Shown: in pieces, positions 17,951-27,197 of the stretch
How positions within the stretch are numbered: position 1 is the stretch's first letter
Layout of the letters: each line of letters starts with the position of its first letter
Origin: Sphingomonas aquatilis
GTDB taxonomy: Bacteria > Pseudomonadota > Alphaproteobacteria > Sphingomonadales > Sphingomonadaceae
DNA length: 64,000 nt
Reading direction: 5' to 3'
Assembly: GCF_014196115.1 (NCBI RefSeq)
Contig: NZ_JACIDB010000001.1
Coordinates: 1,054,001-1,118,000 of the forward strand
Notes under the pieces: model-generated
Seen by the model: only the letters and a program-made list of their open reading frames with translations
Database searches by the model: none
What the model was told of the DNA's origin: nothing
Program-made: the position numbers and the translations under genes

Positions 17951-19042
17951 CTATTCCTCGGTGCGGATCAGCACCGCCTCGCCGATCAGCAGGAACAGCA
18001 GGAACGGCGCCCAGGCGGCGAGGAAGGGCGGGTAGGCGCCCAGATTGCCCATCGCCAGCGCGAAATTGTCCGCGACGAAATAGGCGAAGCCCAGCGCCAT
18101 GCCGATCACCGCGCGCACGAACAGCTGGCCCGATCGCGCGATGCCGAACGCCGCCACCGCGCCCAGCAACGGCATCAGCACTGCGGAGAGGGGCCCGGAG
18201 AATTTGTGCCACAGCGTGCCCTCCAGTGACTTGGTCGGCCGCCCCGCATCGCGCAGGTCGCCGATCGCGGCATTGAGCTGCGTGAAGTCCAGCCCGTCGG
18301 GATTGACGTTGCCCAGCGTGAACTGGTCGGGGCGCACATCGCCGGCGATCGTCACCCGGCCCAGCGACTGGAGCTTGCCGCTTGCCACGTCGAAGCGCGT
18401 CGCCGGCTCGATGTCCCAGCCGTTGGCCACGCGGTGGCCGTGCGGCGCGGTGATGATCGCCTCCAGCCGCCCGGCGGTCCGGTCGTAGACGGTGATGTTG
18501 CCGAGGCGCGTGGCATTGCCCCGTCCGCGCACCTGTTGCACCGCGATCAGGTCGTCGCCATCGCGCACCCAGACGTTGGTGCGCTCGCCCCGATCGATCG
18601 GCAGCGCGCCGTAATCGACGTCTTTCCACCGGTCGAGCGTCGCGGTCGCGCGCGTCACGATCCGCTCGTTGAACACGAAGCTCACCGCCGCGACCCCCAG
18701 GCTCGCGACCAGCAGCGGCGCCAGCACCTGGTGTGCCGACAGGCCGGCGGCCTTCAGTGCGATGACCTCGCTGTTCTGGTTCATCGTGATCAGCGTCAGG
18801 ATCGTGCCGAGCAGGACGGAGAAGGGCAGCAGGAACGCGATGATCTGCGGCGCGCGCAGCGTCACGTACGTCCACACCTGCGCCTGCGTGTTGCCGGGAT
18901 GCGCCAGGATCGATCCCGATTCGCTCAGCAGATCGAGCGTCTGCAGGATCAGCAGCAGCGCGGCGAGCAACCCGAAGGTGCGCACCAGGAACATCCGGCC
19001 CATGTAGATGGCGACAGTGCGCGACGGGAAGAAGCTGCTCAT
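17951..19042 (-). CDS. lptG: LPS export ABC transporter permease LptG
   Basis: LptG forms, with LptF and the LptB2 ATPase, the inner membrane complex that extracts lipid from the inner membrane for transport to the outer membrane. This 363-residue protein has the YjgP/YjgQ layout: three TM helices in the N-terminal third (the first around YMGRMFLVRTFGLLAALLLIL), a periplasmic beta-jellyroll domain in the middle and three C-terminal TM helices. It overlaps lptF by 4 bp. Many sphingomonads carry glycosphingolipids instead of LPS, so the cargo here may not be LPS (inference). Confidence 0.93.
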   Translation of the reverse strand: MSSFFPSRTVAIYMGRMFLVRTFGLLAALLLILQTLDLLSESGSILAHPGNTQAQVWTYVTLRAPQIIAFLLPFSVLLGTILTLITMNQNSEVIALKAAGLSAHQVLAPLLVASLGVAAVSFVFNERIVTRATATLDRWKDVDYGALPIDRGERTNVWVRDGDDLIAVQQVRGRGNATRLGNITVYDRTAGRLEAIITAPHGHRVANGWDIEPATRFDVASGKLQSLGRVTIAGDVRPDQFTLGNVNPDGLDFTQLNAAIGDLRDAGRPTKSLEGTLWHKFSGPLSAVLMPLLGAVAAFGIARSGQLFVRAVIGMALGFAYFVADNFALAMGNLGAYPPFLAAWAPFLLFLLIGEAVLIRTEE

Positions 19043-20235
19043 GCCGCCACTCCCTTCTTGCGACCCCGGCCGGGCAAGTAGCGGGTGATCGCTTTCCCGA
19101 TCTTGCCGAACGCGCGCTCGATCGCGCCGATCGGCTGGCCGCCGGGCACATAGGCGATCTGGTAGTACATCCAGATGATCAGGCCGGCGAAGATCACGAA
19201 CGGCACCCAGAGCGCGATCAGCGGGTCGATCCGCCCCAGTTCGCCGATCGACGCGGCATATTCGTTCACCTTGTGGTAGGCGACGATCATCACGATCGCC
19301 AGGAACACGCCGACGCCCGAGCTCGATCGCTTCGGCGGCACGCCCAGCGCCACCGCGAGCAGTGGCAGCAGGAACATCGTCGCCACCTCGACCAGGCGGA
19401 AGTGGAATTCCGACCGGCTGCTGTCGCGCTGCTGCTCGCTGGCCGAGGCATGGCCTAATTTGGCCAGTTCGGGCAGCGTGAACTCCAGGTTGCGTCCCCC
19501 GCGCTGACGGAAATTCTCGTAACGGGGCAGGGGGATGGGCAGATCGTGGCTGGTGAAGGTCAGCACGCGCGGCACGGCGAAATTGGGCGCCTTGTGGACC
19601 AACGTGCCGTTGGTCAGGCGGAAGATGATCGTGTTGGGATCGTCGGTCGCCAAGAACTGGCCCGACTGCGCCGTCACCGAATAGGTCGTACCCTTGTCGC
19701 TGTAGCGCACGAAAATACCGTCCAGCTTGCGCCCGCTGTCATGGCTCTGCTCGATGCGCAGCGTCATGCGGTCGCCGAAATGGGTGAACTCGCCCACCTT
19801 GATCGACGCGCCCAGCGCACCCGTGCGCAGCTCGAAGCGCAGCTGCTCGTAATAATAGCGCGCCTTGGGCTGGACGAAGCCGACGATCGCGATGTTGAGC
19901 GCCGCGAGGATCAGCGCATACATGAACGGCACCCGCAGCAGCCGCGAATAGCTGACGCCCACCGCACGCAGCACGTCCAGCTCCGAATTGGCGGCAAGCC
20001 GGCGGAAGGCGAGCAGGATGCCGAGCAACAGGCCGATCGGGATGCCCAGGCCGAGATATTCGGGCAGCAGGTTGGCGAGCATCCGCCACACGACGCTGAT
20101 AGGCCCGCCTTCGGTCGCGACGAAGTCGAACAGCCGGCGGATGCGGTCGAGCACCAGCAGCATGGCGGCGATCGTCAGCGTCGAAAACAACGGCAACGCG
20201 ATCAGCCGGGCCATGTAACGATCGAGGGAAGTCAT
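19039..20235 (-). CDS. lptF: LPS export ABC transporter permease LptF
   Basis: This 398-residue partner of LptG has the same architecture: N-terminal TM helices (LIALPLFSTLTIAAMLLVL, about residues 11-29), a periplasmic jellyroll and C-terminal TM helices ending in a basic tail (RGRKKG). ATG 20235 (MTSLDRYMARL) is the start; upstream codons are low-complexity Arg-rich and not homologous in appearance. It is first of the lptFG pair, about 100 bp downstream of a hybrid kinase gene on the same strand. Confidence 0.93.
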   Translation of the reverse strand: MTSLDRYMARLIALPLFSTLTIAAMLLVLDRIRRLFDFVATEGGPISVVWRMLANLLPEYLGLGIPIGLLLGILLAFRRLAANSELDVLRAVGVSYSRLLRVPFMYALILAALNIAIVGFVQPKARYYYEQLRFELRTGALGASIKVGEFTHFGDRMTLRIEQSHDSGRKLDGIFVRYSDKGTTYSVTAQSGQFLATDDPNTIIFRLTNGTLVHKAPNFAVPRVLTFTSHDLPIPLPRYENFRQRGGRNLEFTLPELAKLGHASASEQQRDSSRSEFHFRLVEVATMFLLPLLAVALGVPPKRSSSGVGVFLAIVMIVAYHKVNEYAASIGELGRIDPLIALWVPFVIFAGLIIWMYYQIAYVPGGQPIGAIERAFGKIGKAITRYLPGRGRKKGVAA

Positions 20236-20329
20236 GCTGAACGAAGGCTCGCGCCAGGGAAAGGAGCCAAGGCTATAAGCGGGATGGCGGGGCACGTCAG
20301 CCCCCGGCGACAGCCTGTGTCGCCGCCCG

Positions 20330-22294
20330 TCACTCCGCGGCGATCTGGTGCGGCGGGGCGGGGCGGTCGCCCTGCGCCATGGCGGTCGCGATCGCGCGCT
20401 CCAGCCCGCCCAGCGTGAACGGCTTGCGCAGCACCTGATGGTGGCCGAACTCGCTCGCATTCGCCTCGCCCGCAAAGCCGGTGACGAACAGCACGGCGAT
20501 ATGCGGATAGGCGGGGCCGATCTCTGCGATCAGCTCGGGCCCCGTCTGCCCCGGCATCAGCACGTCGGAAATGATGAGGTCGATCCCCGCATGGCTCGCG
20601 AGCAGCCCCTCCGCCTTGGTCGGCGCGTCGCAGGCGATGGCGTGGTGGCCCAGCTCGTCGAGCGCGCCCATCGTCGCCATCAGCACGCGCGGGTCATCTT
20701 CGACGACCAGCACGTGAAGGCCCTCCGGCGCGACGGCCGGTGCCGGCGGGGTCGCGGCCACGACGGTCGTCTCGGCCTGCGGCTGCTGCCGGTCGCGCGG
20801 CAGGTACAGCGTCACGGTGGTGCCTTCGCCCGGCGCGGTGTCGATCGCGATCGCGCCGCCCAGCTGCTGCACCAACGCGAAGATCTGACTGAGGCCCAGG
20901 CCCGTGCCCTTGCCCGCAGCCTTGGTGGTGAAGAAGGGTTCGTAGACGCGCTCGACCACTTCGGGGGTCATGCCCTCGCCGGTGTCGGCCACCGCGATCG
21001 TCACGTAATCGCCCGCCGCGCAATGATCGACCTGATGCTCGTCCAGCGTCACCGCGCCGGTCGCAATGGCCAGCTCGCCCCGGCCATGCATCGCATCGCG
21101 CGCATTGACCGCGAGGTTCAGGATCGCATTTTCCAGCTGCACGCGATCGGCACGCACCTGCCATCCCCCGGCGCTGTCGCGCGTCGTCACGGTGATGCCG
21201 TCGCCCAGCGTCCGGTCGATCAGCTCCGACATGCCCGACACCAATTGGGCCACGGCGATCGGTTCGGGCTTGAGCGATTCCTCGCGGCTGAACGCGAGCA
21301 GCCGCCGGGTCAGCGCCGCCGCGCGATTGGCGCCATCGGCCGCATTGTCCAGGTGTCGCGCCGCGGCGTCGGGATCGCCCACCAGCGATCGTCGCGCCAA
21401 CTCCAGTCCGCCCAGAACCACCGCGAGCATATTGTTGAAGTCGTGCGCGATACCGCCGGTCAGCTGGCCGACCGCGTCCATCTTCTGCGCCTGCCGCAGC
21501 TTGGCCTCCTGCACGCGCAGCTCGTCGGTCGCCTGCCGCACCGCATTCGCCAGTGCCTCGGCCCGTTCGCGTGCGGCATCGGCGTCGGCCCGCGCCAGCG
21601 CCCGCTCGCCGATCGCCCGCACCGTCAGCCAGCCGAGCACGACCGCGCCGATCACGATCAGCCCGCCGAACACCGCCAGCACGCCCGCGATCCGGCTCGA
21701 CCGGTCGACGGTGCGCATTGCATCCGCGGTGCGCGCATCAAGCAGGGCGCGCTCGCCCTCGATGATCTCGTCCAGCGTCCGGTCGATCGCCGCCAGCGTC
21801 GGCGACTGGCGCGCCTTGTAATAGCGGGCAAGCGCCTGGGCGTTCTTGCCATAAGTGGTACTGAGCGCGGTCAGCGACAGCTCCTCGCCGCGCTGCTGGT
21901 ACGCCTCGCGCAGCCGCGCCACGCGCGCGCTCTGCTCGCCGGTCTCGCGCGTCAGCCCTTCCAGCTTGTTGAGCTGCGTACCCGCCAGCCGCCACTGATC
22001 GTAATAGAGCTGGCCGAGCTCCTGCTCTGCCTTGCCGCTGATGACGTAGCGGCCCAGCGACGCCTCCGATCGGGCGATCGTGCCCGACAGGGTGCGGGCC
22101 AGGATCATCACGTCATAGCTATGCGCCTGCGCCGCAAGCGCGCGGTCGCGCTGGCGGTTCGCCTCGCCCAGCGTCACGATCAGTGCGACGAGCACCGCTG
22201 CGCCGAGCAGACCCATCACGACCAGCGTGACGGTCCGCCACGCCGCATTGCGTTCGGAATCCCCCCCCGGGGCCATCTCGGCGCCGTCCCGCAT
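20330..22294 (-). CDS. CHASE3-type membrane hybrid histidine kinase with receiver
   Basis: This hybrid kinase of about 654 residues has TM1 near residues 22-44, a helical periplasmic domain of about 150 residues of the CHASE3 kind (SEASLGRYVISGKAEQEL), TM2 near 205-228, a coiled coil, HisKA with GQLTGGIAHDFNNML, HATPase_c (FTTKAAGKGTGLGLSQI) and a C-terminal receiver (LHVLVVEDDP, ISDVLMPGQTG, VLRKPF). ATG 22294 is used; ATG 22276 (MAPGGD) is an alternative. No partner regulator is adjacent. It sits between spt and lptF on the same strand, which hints at envelope-lipid signalling but does not prove it. Confidence 0.88.
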   Translation of the reverse strand: MRDGAEMAPGGDSERNAAWRTVTLVVMGLLGAAVLVALIVTLGEANRQRDRALAAQAHSYDVMILARTLSGTIARSEASLGRYVISGKAEQELGQLYYDQWRLAGTQLNKLEGLTRETGEQSARVARLREAYQQRGEELSLTALSTTYGKNAQALARYYKARQSPTLAAIDRTLDEIIEGERALLDARTADAMRTVDRSSRIAGVLAVFGGLIVIGAVVLGWLTVRAIGERALARADADAARERAEALANAVRQATDELRVQEAKLRQAQKMDAVGQLTGGIAHDFNNMLAVVLGGLELARRSLVGDPDAAARHLDNAADGANRAAALTRRLLAFSREESLKPEPIAVAQLVSGMSELIDRTLGDGITVTTRDSAGGWQVRADRVQLENAILNLAVNARDAMHGRGELAIATGAVTLDEHQVDHCAAGDYVTIAVADTGEGMTPEVVERVYEPFFTTKAAGKGTGLGLSQIFALVQQLGGAIAIDTAPGEGTTVTLYLPRDRQQPQAETTVVAATPPAPAVAPEGLHVLVVEDDPRVLMATMGALDELGHHAIACDAPTKAEGLLASHAGIDLIISDVLMPGQTGPELIAEIGPAYPHIAVLFVTGFAGEANASEFGHHQVLRKPFTLGGLERAIATAMAQGDRPAPPHQIAAE

Positions 22295-22350
22295 CACGGC
22301 AGCGACGCTAACGCGTTTGTCCGGTCAAGGAAAGGTGAGGGCGACCGGCT

Positions 22351-23613
22351 TCAGCCGATCGCGCCCACGGCCTGCCCCGCCGCCCGGAATCGCTCGATCA
22401 CCGTATCCAGCTGCGCCACCGTATGCTCCGCGCAGAGCGAACAGCGTAGCAGGAACGTGCCGGCCGGCGTGGCGGGCGGGCGCGCCATGTTCACGTACAC
22501 GCCCGCTTCCAGCAGCCCTTGCCACATCGCGACCGCCTGCGTCTGGTCGTCCAGGATCACCGCGACGATCGCGCTGTCCGGCTGTTCGGTGCCGAGGCGG
22601 AAGCCCAGCGCCTTCAGCCCGCCGTGCAACTGGCGCGCGTTGGACCACAATTGCTCGCGCTTGGCGGTCGCGGTCATCAGCTTGCGGATCGATGCGGTCG
22701 CGGTGGCGACGACGCTCGGCGGCAGGCTGGCGGTGAAGATGTATGCGCGGCAGGCGAGGCGGATCGCTTCGAACTTGGGATGGTTCGAAATGCAGAAGCC
22801 GCCGACCGTGCCGACCGATTTGGAGAAGGTGCCGACGACGAAGTCGACCTCGCCCTCCAGCCCCTGCGCCTCGTACACGCCGCGGCCGTTGGGGCCGTAG
22901 AAGCCCATCGAATGCGCCTCGTCGGACAGCACCATCGCGCCATGCTTCTTGGCGACGGCGACCATTTCCTTCAGCGGCGCAACGTCGCCGAGCATCGAAT
23001 AGACGCCCTCCAGCACGACAAGCTTGCCCGCGTCCTTGGGCAGGCGCCCCAGCCGCTTGTCGAGATCCTCGACGCTGTTGTGGCGGAAGCGGACGATCTC
23101 GGCGACGCCCTGCTTGCAGCCATCGTAGATCGAGGCGTGGCTGTCGGCGTCGAGGATGACGTATTCACCCTTGCCGACCAGCGTCGAGATCATGCCCAAA
23201 TTGGCCATGTAGCCGGTCGAAAAGACGATCGCACCGCTGACGCCGTAGAAGTCACGCAGCGCCGCCTCAGCTTCCATATGGTCGCGGAAGGTGCCGTTGA
23301 GCATGCGGCTGCCGTTGGTGCCCGATCCGAACTGGTCGAGCGCGGCATGGCCGGCGGCGATGACGTCCGGGTCGAACGTCATGCCCATGTAATTGTAGGT
23401 GCCGAGCAGGATCGTGTCACGACCGGCGATCACCGCCTCGGTCGGGCTCTTCACCTGCTCCATCACGATCGCGAACGGATCGGTGACGCCGGTATCGATC
23501 AGCGCCTGCCGCTCGGCGATCAGGCCGTCGAACTTCGACATCAGGTCGCGTTCCGGCGTGACCGGGGCGGGGTCGAGGTCCAGCGCCTCGGGCTGCAGGC
23601 CGGTCTCGGTCAT
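22351..23613 (-). CDS. spt: Serine palmitoyltransferase
   Basis: This cytosolic PLP enzyme condenses L-serine with a long-chain acyl thioester to 3-ketodihydrosphingosine, the first step of sphingolipid synthesis. It has 420 residues, and the residues known from the Sphingomonas enzyme fall at the same numbers: His159 (DADSHAS), Asp231 (SDEAHS), PLP-lysine Lys265 (GTFSKSVG) and Arg378 (NMARPP). ATG 23613 overlaps the stop of the acyl carrier protein gene by 4 bp, so the two are coupled. The acyl donor may be that dedicated carrier (inference from the Caulobacter system). Confidence 0.97.
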   Translation of the reverse strand: MTETGLQPEALDLDPAPVTPERDLMSKFDGLIAERQALIDTGVTDPFAIVMEQVKSPTEAVIAGRDTILLGTYNYMGMTFDPDVIAAGHAALDQFGSGTNGSRMLNGTFRDHMEAEAALRDFYGVSGAIVFSTGYMANLGMISTLVGKGEYVILDADSHASIYDGCKQGVAEIVRFRHNSVEDLDKRLGRLPKDAGKLVVLEGVYSMLGDVAPLKEMVAVAKKHGAMVLSDEAHSMGFYGPNGRGVYEAQGLEGEVDFVVGTFSKSVGTVGGFCISNHPKFEAIRLACRAYIFTASLPPSVVATATASIRKLMTATAKREQLWSNARQLHGGLKALGFRLGTEQPDSAIVAVILDDQTQAVAMWQGLLEAGVYVNMARPPATPAGTFLLRCSLCAEHTVAQLDTVIERFRAAGQAVGAIG

Positions 23614-23858
23614 GCCTCGGCCTTCAGCTTGACGACCGCATCGGTCAGCTGGCCGATATTCTCGATCTCCGCCTGCATGTTCATCGTGATGATGATGTCG
23701 AACTCGTCCTCGATCGCCGCGACGAAGTCCATCACGGTCAGGCTGTCCCATTCGAGGTCGCCCTGAAAGGTCGTCGCTTCGGTCAGCGCTACGCCCTTCT
23801 TGTTGAACGGTTCGATCTGGCTCTTGATCGTATCGAGGATCTGGGTGCGGTCGGTCAT
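23610..23858 (-). CDS. Dedicated acyl carrier protein of the sphingolipid cluster
   Basis: This is an 82-residue acyl carrier protein with the phosphopantetheine site DLEWDSL (Ser39). It is not the general fatty acid AcpP, because its surroundings differ (FNKKGVALTEATTF before and DFVAAIEDEFDIII after the DSL). Starting at ATG 23858 (MTDRTQ); an ATG three codons earlier is possible. It overlaps spt and follows the reductase gene by about 43 bp. In Caulobacter an equivalent small carrier protein in the spt cluster is required for sphingolipid synthesis; the role here is inferred by synteny. Confidence 0.9.
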   Translation of the reverse strand: MTDRTQILDTIKSQIEPFNKKGVALTEATTFQGDLEWDSLTVMDFVAAIEDEFDIIITMNMQAEIENIGQLTDAVVKLKAEA

Positions 23859-23901
23859 GATGGTCATCCGAATGGCGGCCAAATGCGGCGGTGTTGCGGC
23901 G

Positions 23902-24804
23902 CTATAGCAGCCCGCGGGCGCGATACCATCGTGCCGTTGCGGCGAGGCCATGCTCGGGCGCGATCTCCGGCGTCCACAGGTCGGCGGGCGGTCGCATCGC
24001 GGGGTGGGCGGTCCAGTCCGGGTGCGCGAGATAGCCGACACGATCGGCGGTGAGCTTCGCCCCGTCGCGGCGGACCGCGCGATCCAATTTGGCGCCCAGC
24101 ATCAGCGCCGCCTTGGGCAGATGCAGCGTCAGCACGCGCTTCCGCCCCACCGCGCGCGCGATCGCCTGCGCCATCGCGGCATGGGTCAGCACATGGCCGT
24201 CATCGACCTCATACAACGCCGGCGACACCTCTGCCGTAGCGAGCGCCAGCAGCAGCCGCGCCAGATCGTCCACCGCGATCAGCGACACGCGCCCCCGCGG
24301 CGGCAGCAGGGCGATGCCCATCCGCGCGGCGCGGAACAGGTCGCGCATCTCCATGTCGCCGGGGCCATAGACGCCGCTCGGCCGCACGATGCTCCAGTCG
24401 AGCCCGCTCGCTTCGACCAGCGTCTCCGCCTCGGCCTTCGACCAGCCGTAGATCGACAGATCCGGCTCGCGCGCGGACAGCGACGAGACATGGACGAACC
24501 GCCGGACGCCTGCGGCCTGCGCGGCGGTGATCACCGCCCGCGTGCCGTCGATATTACCGGCGACGAAGCCGGCCTTCGTCGGCGTGCTGACGACACCCGC
24601 GACATGCACGATGGCGTCGGCCCCCTCGACCAATGCCGCCAAGCTGTCGGGCCGATCGAGCGCGCCCTCGACCCAGGTCACGCCGTCCCGCGCGCGCTGC
24701 GGCCGGCGGGTGAGCGCGCGCACGCCATGGCCGGCGGACAGCGCCCGCTCGACCAGCGCCCCGCCGACGAAGCCTGTCGCCCCGGTGATGGCGAGGGTGG
24801 TCAC
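23902..24804 (-). CDS. cerR: NAD(P)-dependent epimerase/reductase, CerR-like
   Basis: This 300-residue extended short-chain dehydrogenase has a Rossmann fingerprint at the N-terminus (LAITGATGFVGGALVERAL) and, further on, YGWSKAEAE (YxxxK catalytic pair). GTG 24804 is used (VTTLAITG) with GAGGG in front; ATG 24825 would add seven residues. Directly upstream of the acyl carrier protein and spt, the same order as the Caulobacter cluster where CerR reduces the 3-keto group of the ceramide precursor. The symbol rests on synteny and family, not on substrate residues. Confidence 0.75.
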   Translation of the reverse strand: MTTLAITGATGFVGGALVERALSAGHGVRALTRRPQRARDGVTWVEGALDRPDSLAALVEGADAIVHVAGVVSTPTKAGFVAGNIDGTRAVITAAQAAGVRRFVHVSSLSAREPDLSIYGWSKAEAETLVEASGLDWSIVRPSGVYGPGDMEMRDLFRAARMGIALLPPRGRVSLIAVDDLARLLLALATAEVSPALYEVDDGHVLTHAAMAQAIARAVGRKRVLTLHLPKAALMLGAKLDRAVRRDGAKLTADRVGYLAHPDWTAHPAMRPPADLWTPEIAPEHGLAATARWYRARGLL

Positions 24805-24830
24805 GACCCAACCCTCGCCCCACACCCACC

Positions 24831-24924
24831 GTCATCCCCGCGCAGGCGGGGATCCAGACTGGCAAACCTTTCGGCTCCATCGCCAACGCCGGAGGTTATG
24901 GATCCCCGCCTGCGCGGGGATGAC
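24831..24924. repeat. 94-bp palindromic repeat, copy A
   Basis: Inverted termini GTCATCCCCGCGCAGGCGGG / CCCGCCTGCGCGGGGATGAC flank a spacer that begins ATCCAGACTGGC and ends AGGTTATGGAT. The element is exactly 94 bp, the same length as copy B at 41094-41187, and the spacer ends are conserved between the copies. It fills the gap between proB and the cerR-like gene. Confidence 0.85.
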
Positions 24925-24937
24925 GGGGCGGGCCGCA

Positions 24938-26047
24938 TCACACCAACGCCAGATGGTTGCGATGCACCAGAGCCGCGCGCGGCGCATAGCCCAGGATCGC
25001 CGCCTGCTCCTCCGACCGCGTGCCCACCAGCCGCACCGCCTCGGCGACGTCATATTCCGACAGGCCCCGCGCGACCGTCCCGTCCGGCCCCTCGATCGAC
25101 ACGAGGTCACCGCGCCCGAACGCGCCTTCGATCCGTGTCACGCCCGCCGCCAGCAAACTGCCCCCCGCGGCCAAAGCACGCGCTGCCCCGGCATCGACAT
25201 GCACGCGCCCGCGCGCCGTCAGCCCGCCCGCCAGCCACGCCTTGCGCGCCGACGCCGCCCGCTCCGCGACGAACAGCGTATGGCGAGGATCGCCGGCCAA
25301 CGGATGCTCCATCCGCCCGCTCGCGATGGCCAGATGCGCACCCGCCCCGGTCGCGATCCGCGCGGCGGCAATCTTCGACACCATGCCGCCCGATCCCATG
25401 CCCGACGCCGATCCACCGTCCGCCATCCCCGCGACCGCATCGATCCGCTCGACCCGTGCGACGTGACGCGCGTCGGGATTGGTGTGCGGGTTGGCGTCGT
25501 ACAGGCCATCGACGTCCGACAGCAGCACCACGCCCTGCGCGCCCGCTGCCTGCGCGACGCGTGCCGCCAGCCGGTCGTTGTCGCCGAAGCGGATTTCCTC
25601 GGTCGCGACGCTGTCATTCTCGTTGATGATCGGCACGACGCCCAGGCCCAGCAGTCGCCCCAGCGTCGCCGCGGCATTGAGATAGCGCCGCCGGTCTTCC
25701 AGGTCGTCGAGCGTCACCAGCATCTGCGCCGCCGTCAGCCCGTGCGCGCCGAGCAGTTCCGCCCATGTCTGGCTGAGCGCGATCTGCCCGGTCGCCGCCG
25801 CCGCCTGCGCATCTTCCAGACTGGCGCGCCCGCCCTTGGCAAGGGCCAGCCGCCGCGCACCCAGCGCGATCGCTCCGGACGATACCACCGCCACTTGCTG
25901 CCCTGCCGCGACGCGCGCGGCGATATCCGCCACCAGCGTCGCCAGCCACGCGCGCCGCACCGCCCCATCCGGCGCCACGAGCAACGCCGACCCGACCTTG
26001 ACGATCAGGCGAGAGCAGGCGGTCGGCGGGAAGAGTGCGTCCTGCAT
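24938..26047 (-). CDS. proB: Glutamate 5-kinase
   Basis: First enzyme of proline synthesis: it phosphorylates L-glutamate at the gamma-carboxyl. It has 369 residues with an amino acid kinase domain (VKVGSALLV near residue 15, VVSSGAIALGARRL, NENDSVATEEIRFGDND, GGMVSKIAAARIA) and a C-terminal PUA domain (about 275-355, ARGLSEYDVAEAVRLVG). It starts 4 bp downstream of the obgE stop, so the two are probably co-transcribed. proA is not in the window. Confidence 0.96.
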   Translation of the reverse strand: MQDALFPPTACSRLIVKVGSALLVAPDGAVRRAWLATLVADIAARVAAGQQVAVVSSGAIALGARRLALAKGGRASLEDAQAAAATGQIALSQTWAELLGAHGLTAAQMLVTLDDLEDRRRYLNAAATLGRLLGLGVVPIINENDSVATEEIRFGDNDRLAARVAQAAGAQGVVLLSDVDGLYDANPHTNPDARHVARVERIDAVAGMADGGSASGMGSGGMVSKIAAARIATGAGAHLAIASGRMEHPLAGDPRHTLFVAERAASARKAWLAGGLTARGRVHVDAGAARALAAGGSLLAAGVTRIEGAFGRGDLVSIEGPDGTVARGLSEYDVAEAVRLVGTRSEEQAAILGYAPRAALVHRNHLALV

Positions 26048-26051
26048 GGGA

Positions 26052-27098
26052 TCAGAGCGGCGACCAGCTGATCTCGTCTTCGCCCTCGTCGCTGTCGGGC
26101 ACCGCTTCGGGGCCGGGCCCGATGCTGTCGAGCAGGCGGTCGAGCACCCAGTCGACGCCCGTGCCGGCCGCGCCGGACAGCGGGATGACGTCCGCGCCGC
26201 TCGCCTCGGCGAGTTCGGCGGACAGCGCCTCGATCAGTTCGTCGTCCAGCATGTCGATCTTGTTGAGCGCAATGACGTGCGGCTTGTCGATCAGCCCGCC
26301 GCCATAGGCCTCGAGCTCGTCGCGGACGATGCGATAGCTTTCGGCGACATCGGCGTCGTTGGCATCGACCAGATGCAGCAGCACGCGGCAGCGTTCGATA
26401 TGCCCCAGGAAGCGGTCGCCGATGCCGGCGCCGTCCGCCGCACCCTCGATCAGGCCGGGGATGTCGGCAACGACGAATTCGCGGTTGCGGTGCCGCACCA
26501 CGCCCAGCTGCGGGCGGGTGGTGGTGAAGGCATAGGCGCCGACCTTCGCCTGCGCGTTGGTGACGGCGTTGATGAAGGTGGACTTGCCGGCGTTGGGCAG
26601 CCCGACCAGCCCGGCATCGGCGAGCAGCTTCAGCCGCAGCCACACCCATGCCTCCTCGCACGGCCAGCCGGTGCCGTGCTGGCGCGGCGTGCGGTTGGTC
26701 GAGGTCTTGTAGCTCGCATTGCCGCGCCCGCCGTCGCCGCCGCGCAGGAACACCTCGCGTTGGCCGACCTTGGTGAAGTCGAGCAGCACCTCTTCCTTGT
26801 CTTCGGACAGCACCTGCGTGCCGACCGGCACCTTGATGACCAGATCGTCGCCACCGCCACCGGTGCGGTTGCTGCCCGATCCGCCATGGCCGCGTTGTGC
26901 GCGAAAGTGCTGCGTGTAGCGGAAGTCGATCAGCGTATTCAGGCCGGCCACCGCTTCGAAGACGATGTCGCCGCCCTTGCCGCCGTTGCCGCCATCCGGG
27001 CCGCCATATTCGATGAACTTTTCGCGCCGGAAGCTGACGGCTCCGGGGCCGCCGGTGCCCGAGCGGACGAAGATCTTGGCTTGGTCGAGGAAATGCAT
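26052..27098 (-). CDS. obgE: Obg-family GTPase ObgE/CgtA
   Basis: This 348-residue essential GTPase is associated with the large ribosomal subunit. The glycine-rich Obg domain (residues 1-158, with [11 protein letters not shown] and [12 protein letters not shown]) is followed by the G domain with G1 GLPNAGKST (166-174), G3 DIPGLIEGA and G4 NKID. There is a short acidic C-terminus ([11 protein letters not shown]) and no OCT domain, as in many alphaproteobacteria. A basal gene of the long minus-strand run. Confidence 0.96.
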   Translation of the reverse strand: MHFLDQAKIFVRSGTGGPGAVSFRREKFIEYGGPDGGNGGKGGDIVFEAVAGLNTLIDFRYTQHFRAQRGHGGSGSNRTGGGGDDLVIKVPVGTQVLSEDKEEVLLDFTKVGQREVFLRGGDGGRGNASYKTSTNRTPRQHGTGWPCEEAWVWLRLKLLADAGLVGLPNAGKSTFINAVTNAQAKVGAYAFTTTRPQLGVVRHRNREFVVADIPGLIEGAADGAGIGDRFLGHIERCRVLLHLVDANDADVAESYRIVRDELEAYGGGLIDKPHVIALNKIDMLDDELIEALSAELAEASGADVIPLSGAAGTGVDWVLDRLLDSIGPGPEAVPDSDEGEDEISWSPL

Positions 27099-27197
27099 GC
27101 CGCCTCTTTAGCGAAAGGCGCGCGAACGGCCACCCCTGCCGGCGCATCCCCACGCCCCGCATGGCGACGAGGTTGTACCGCCAGAATGAGTAGCGCT

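Noticed and set aside
25836..27197. Upstream extension of the first AraC frame (454 codons)
   Set aside because: It runs antisense through proB and obgE. The conserved protein begins near 27186-27210.
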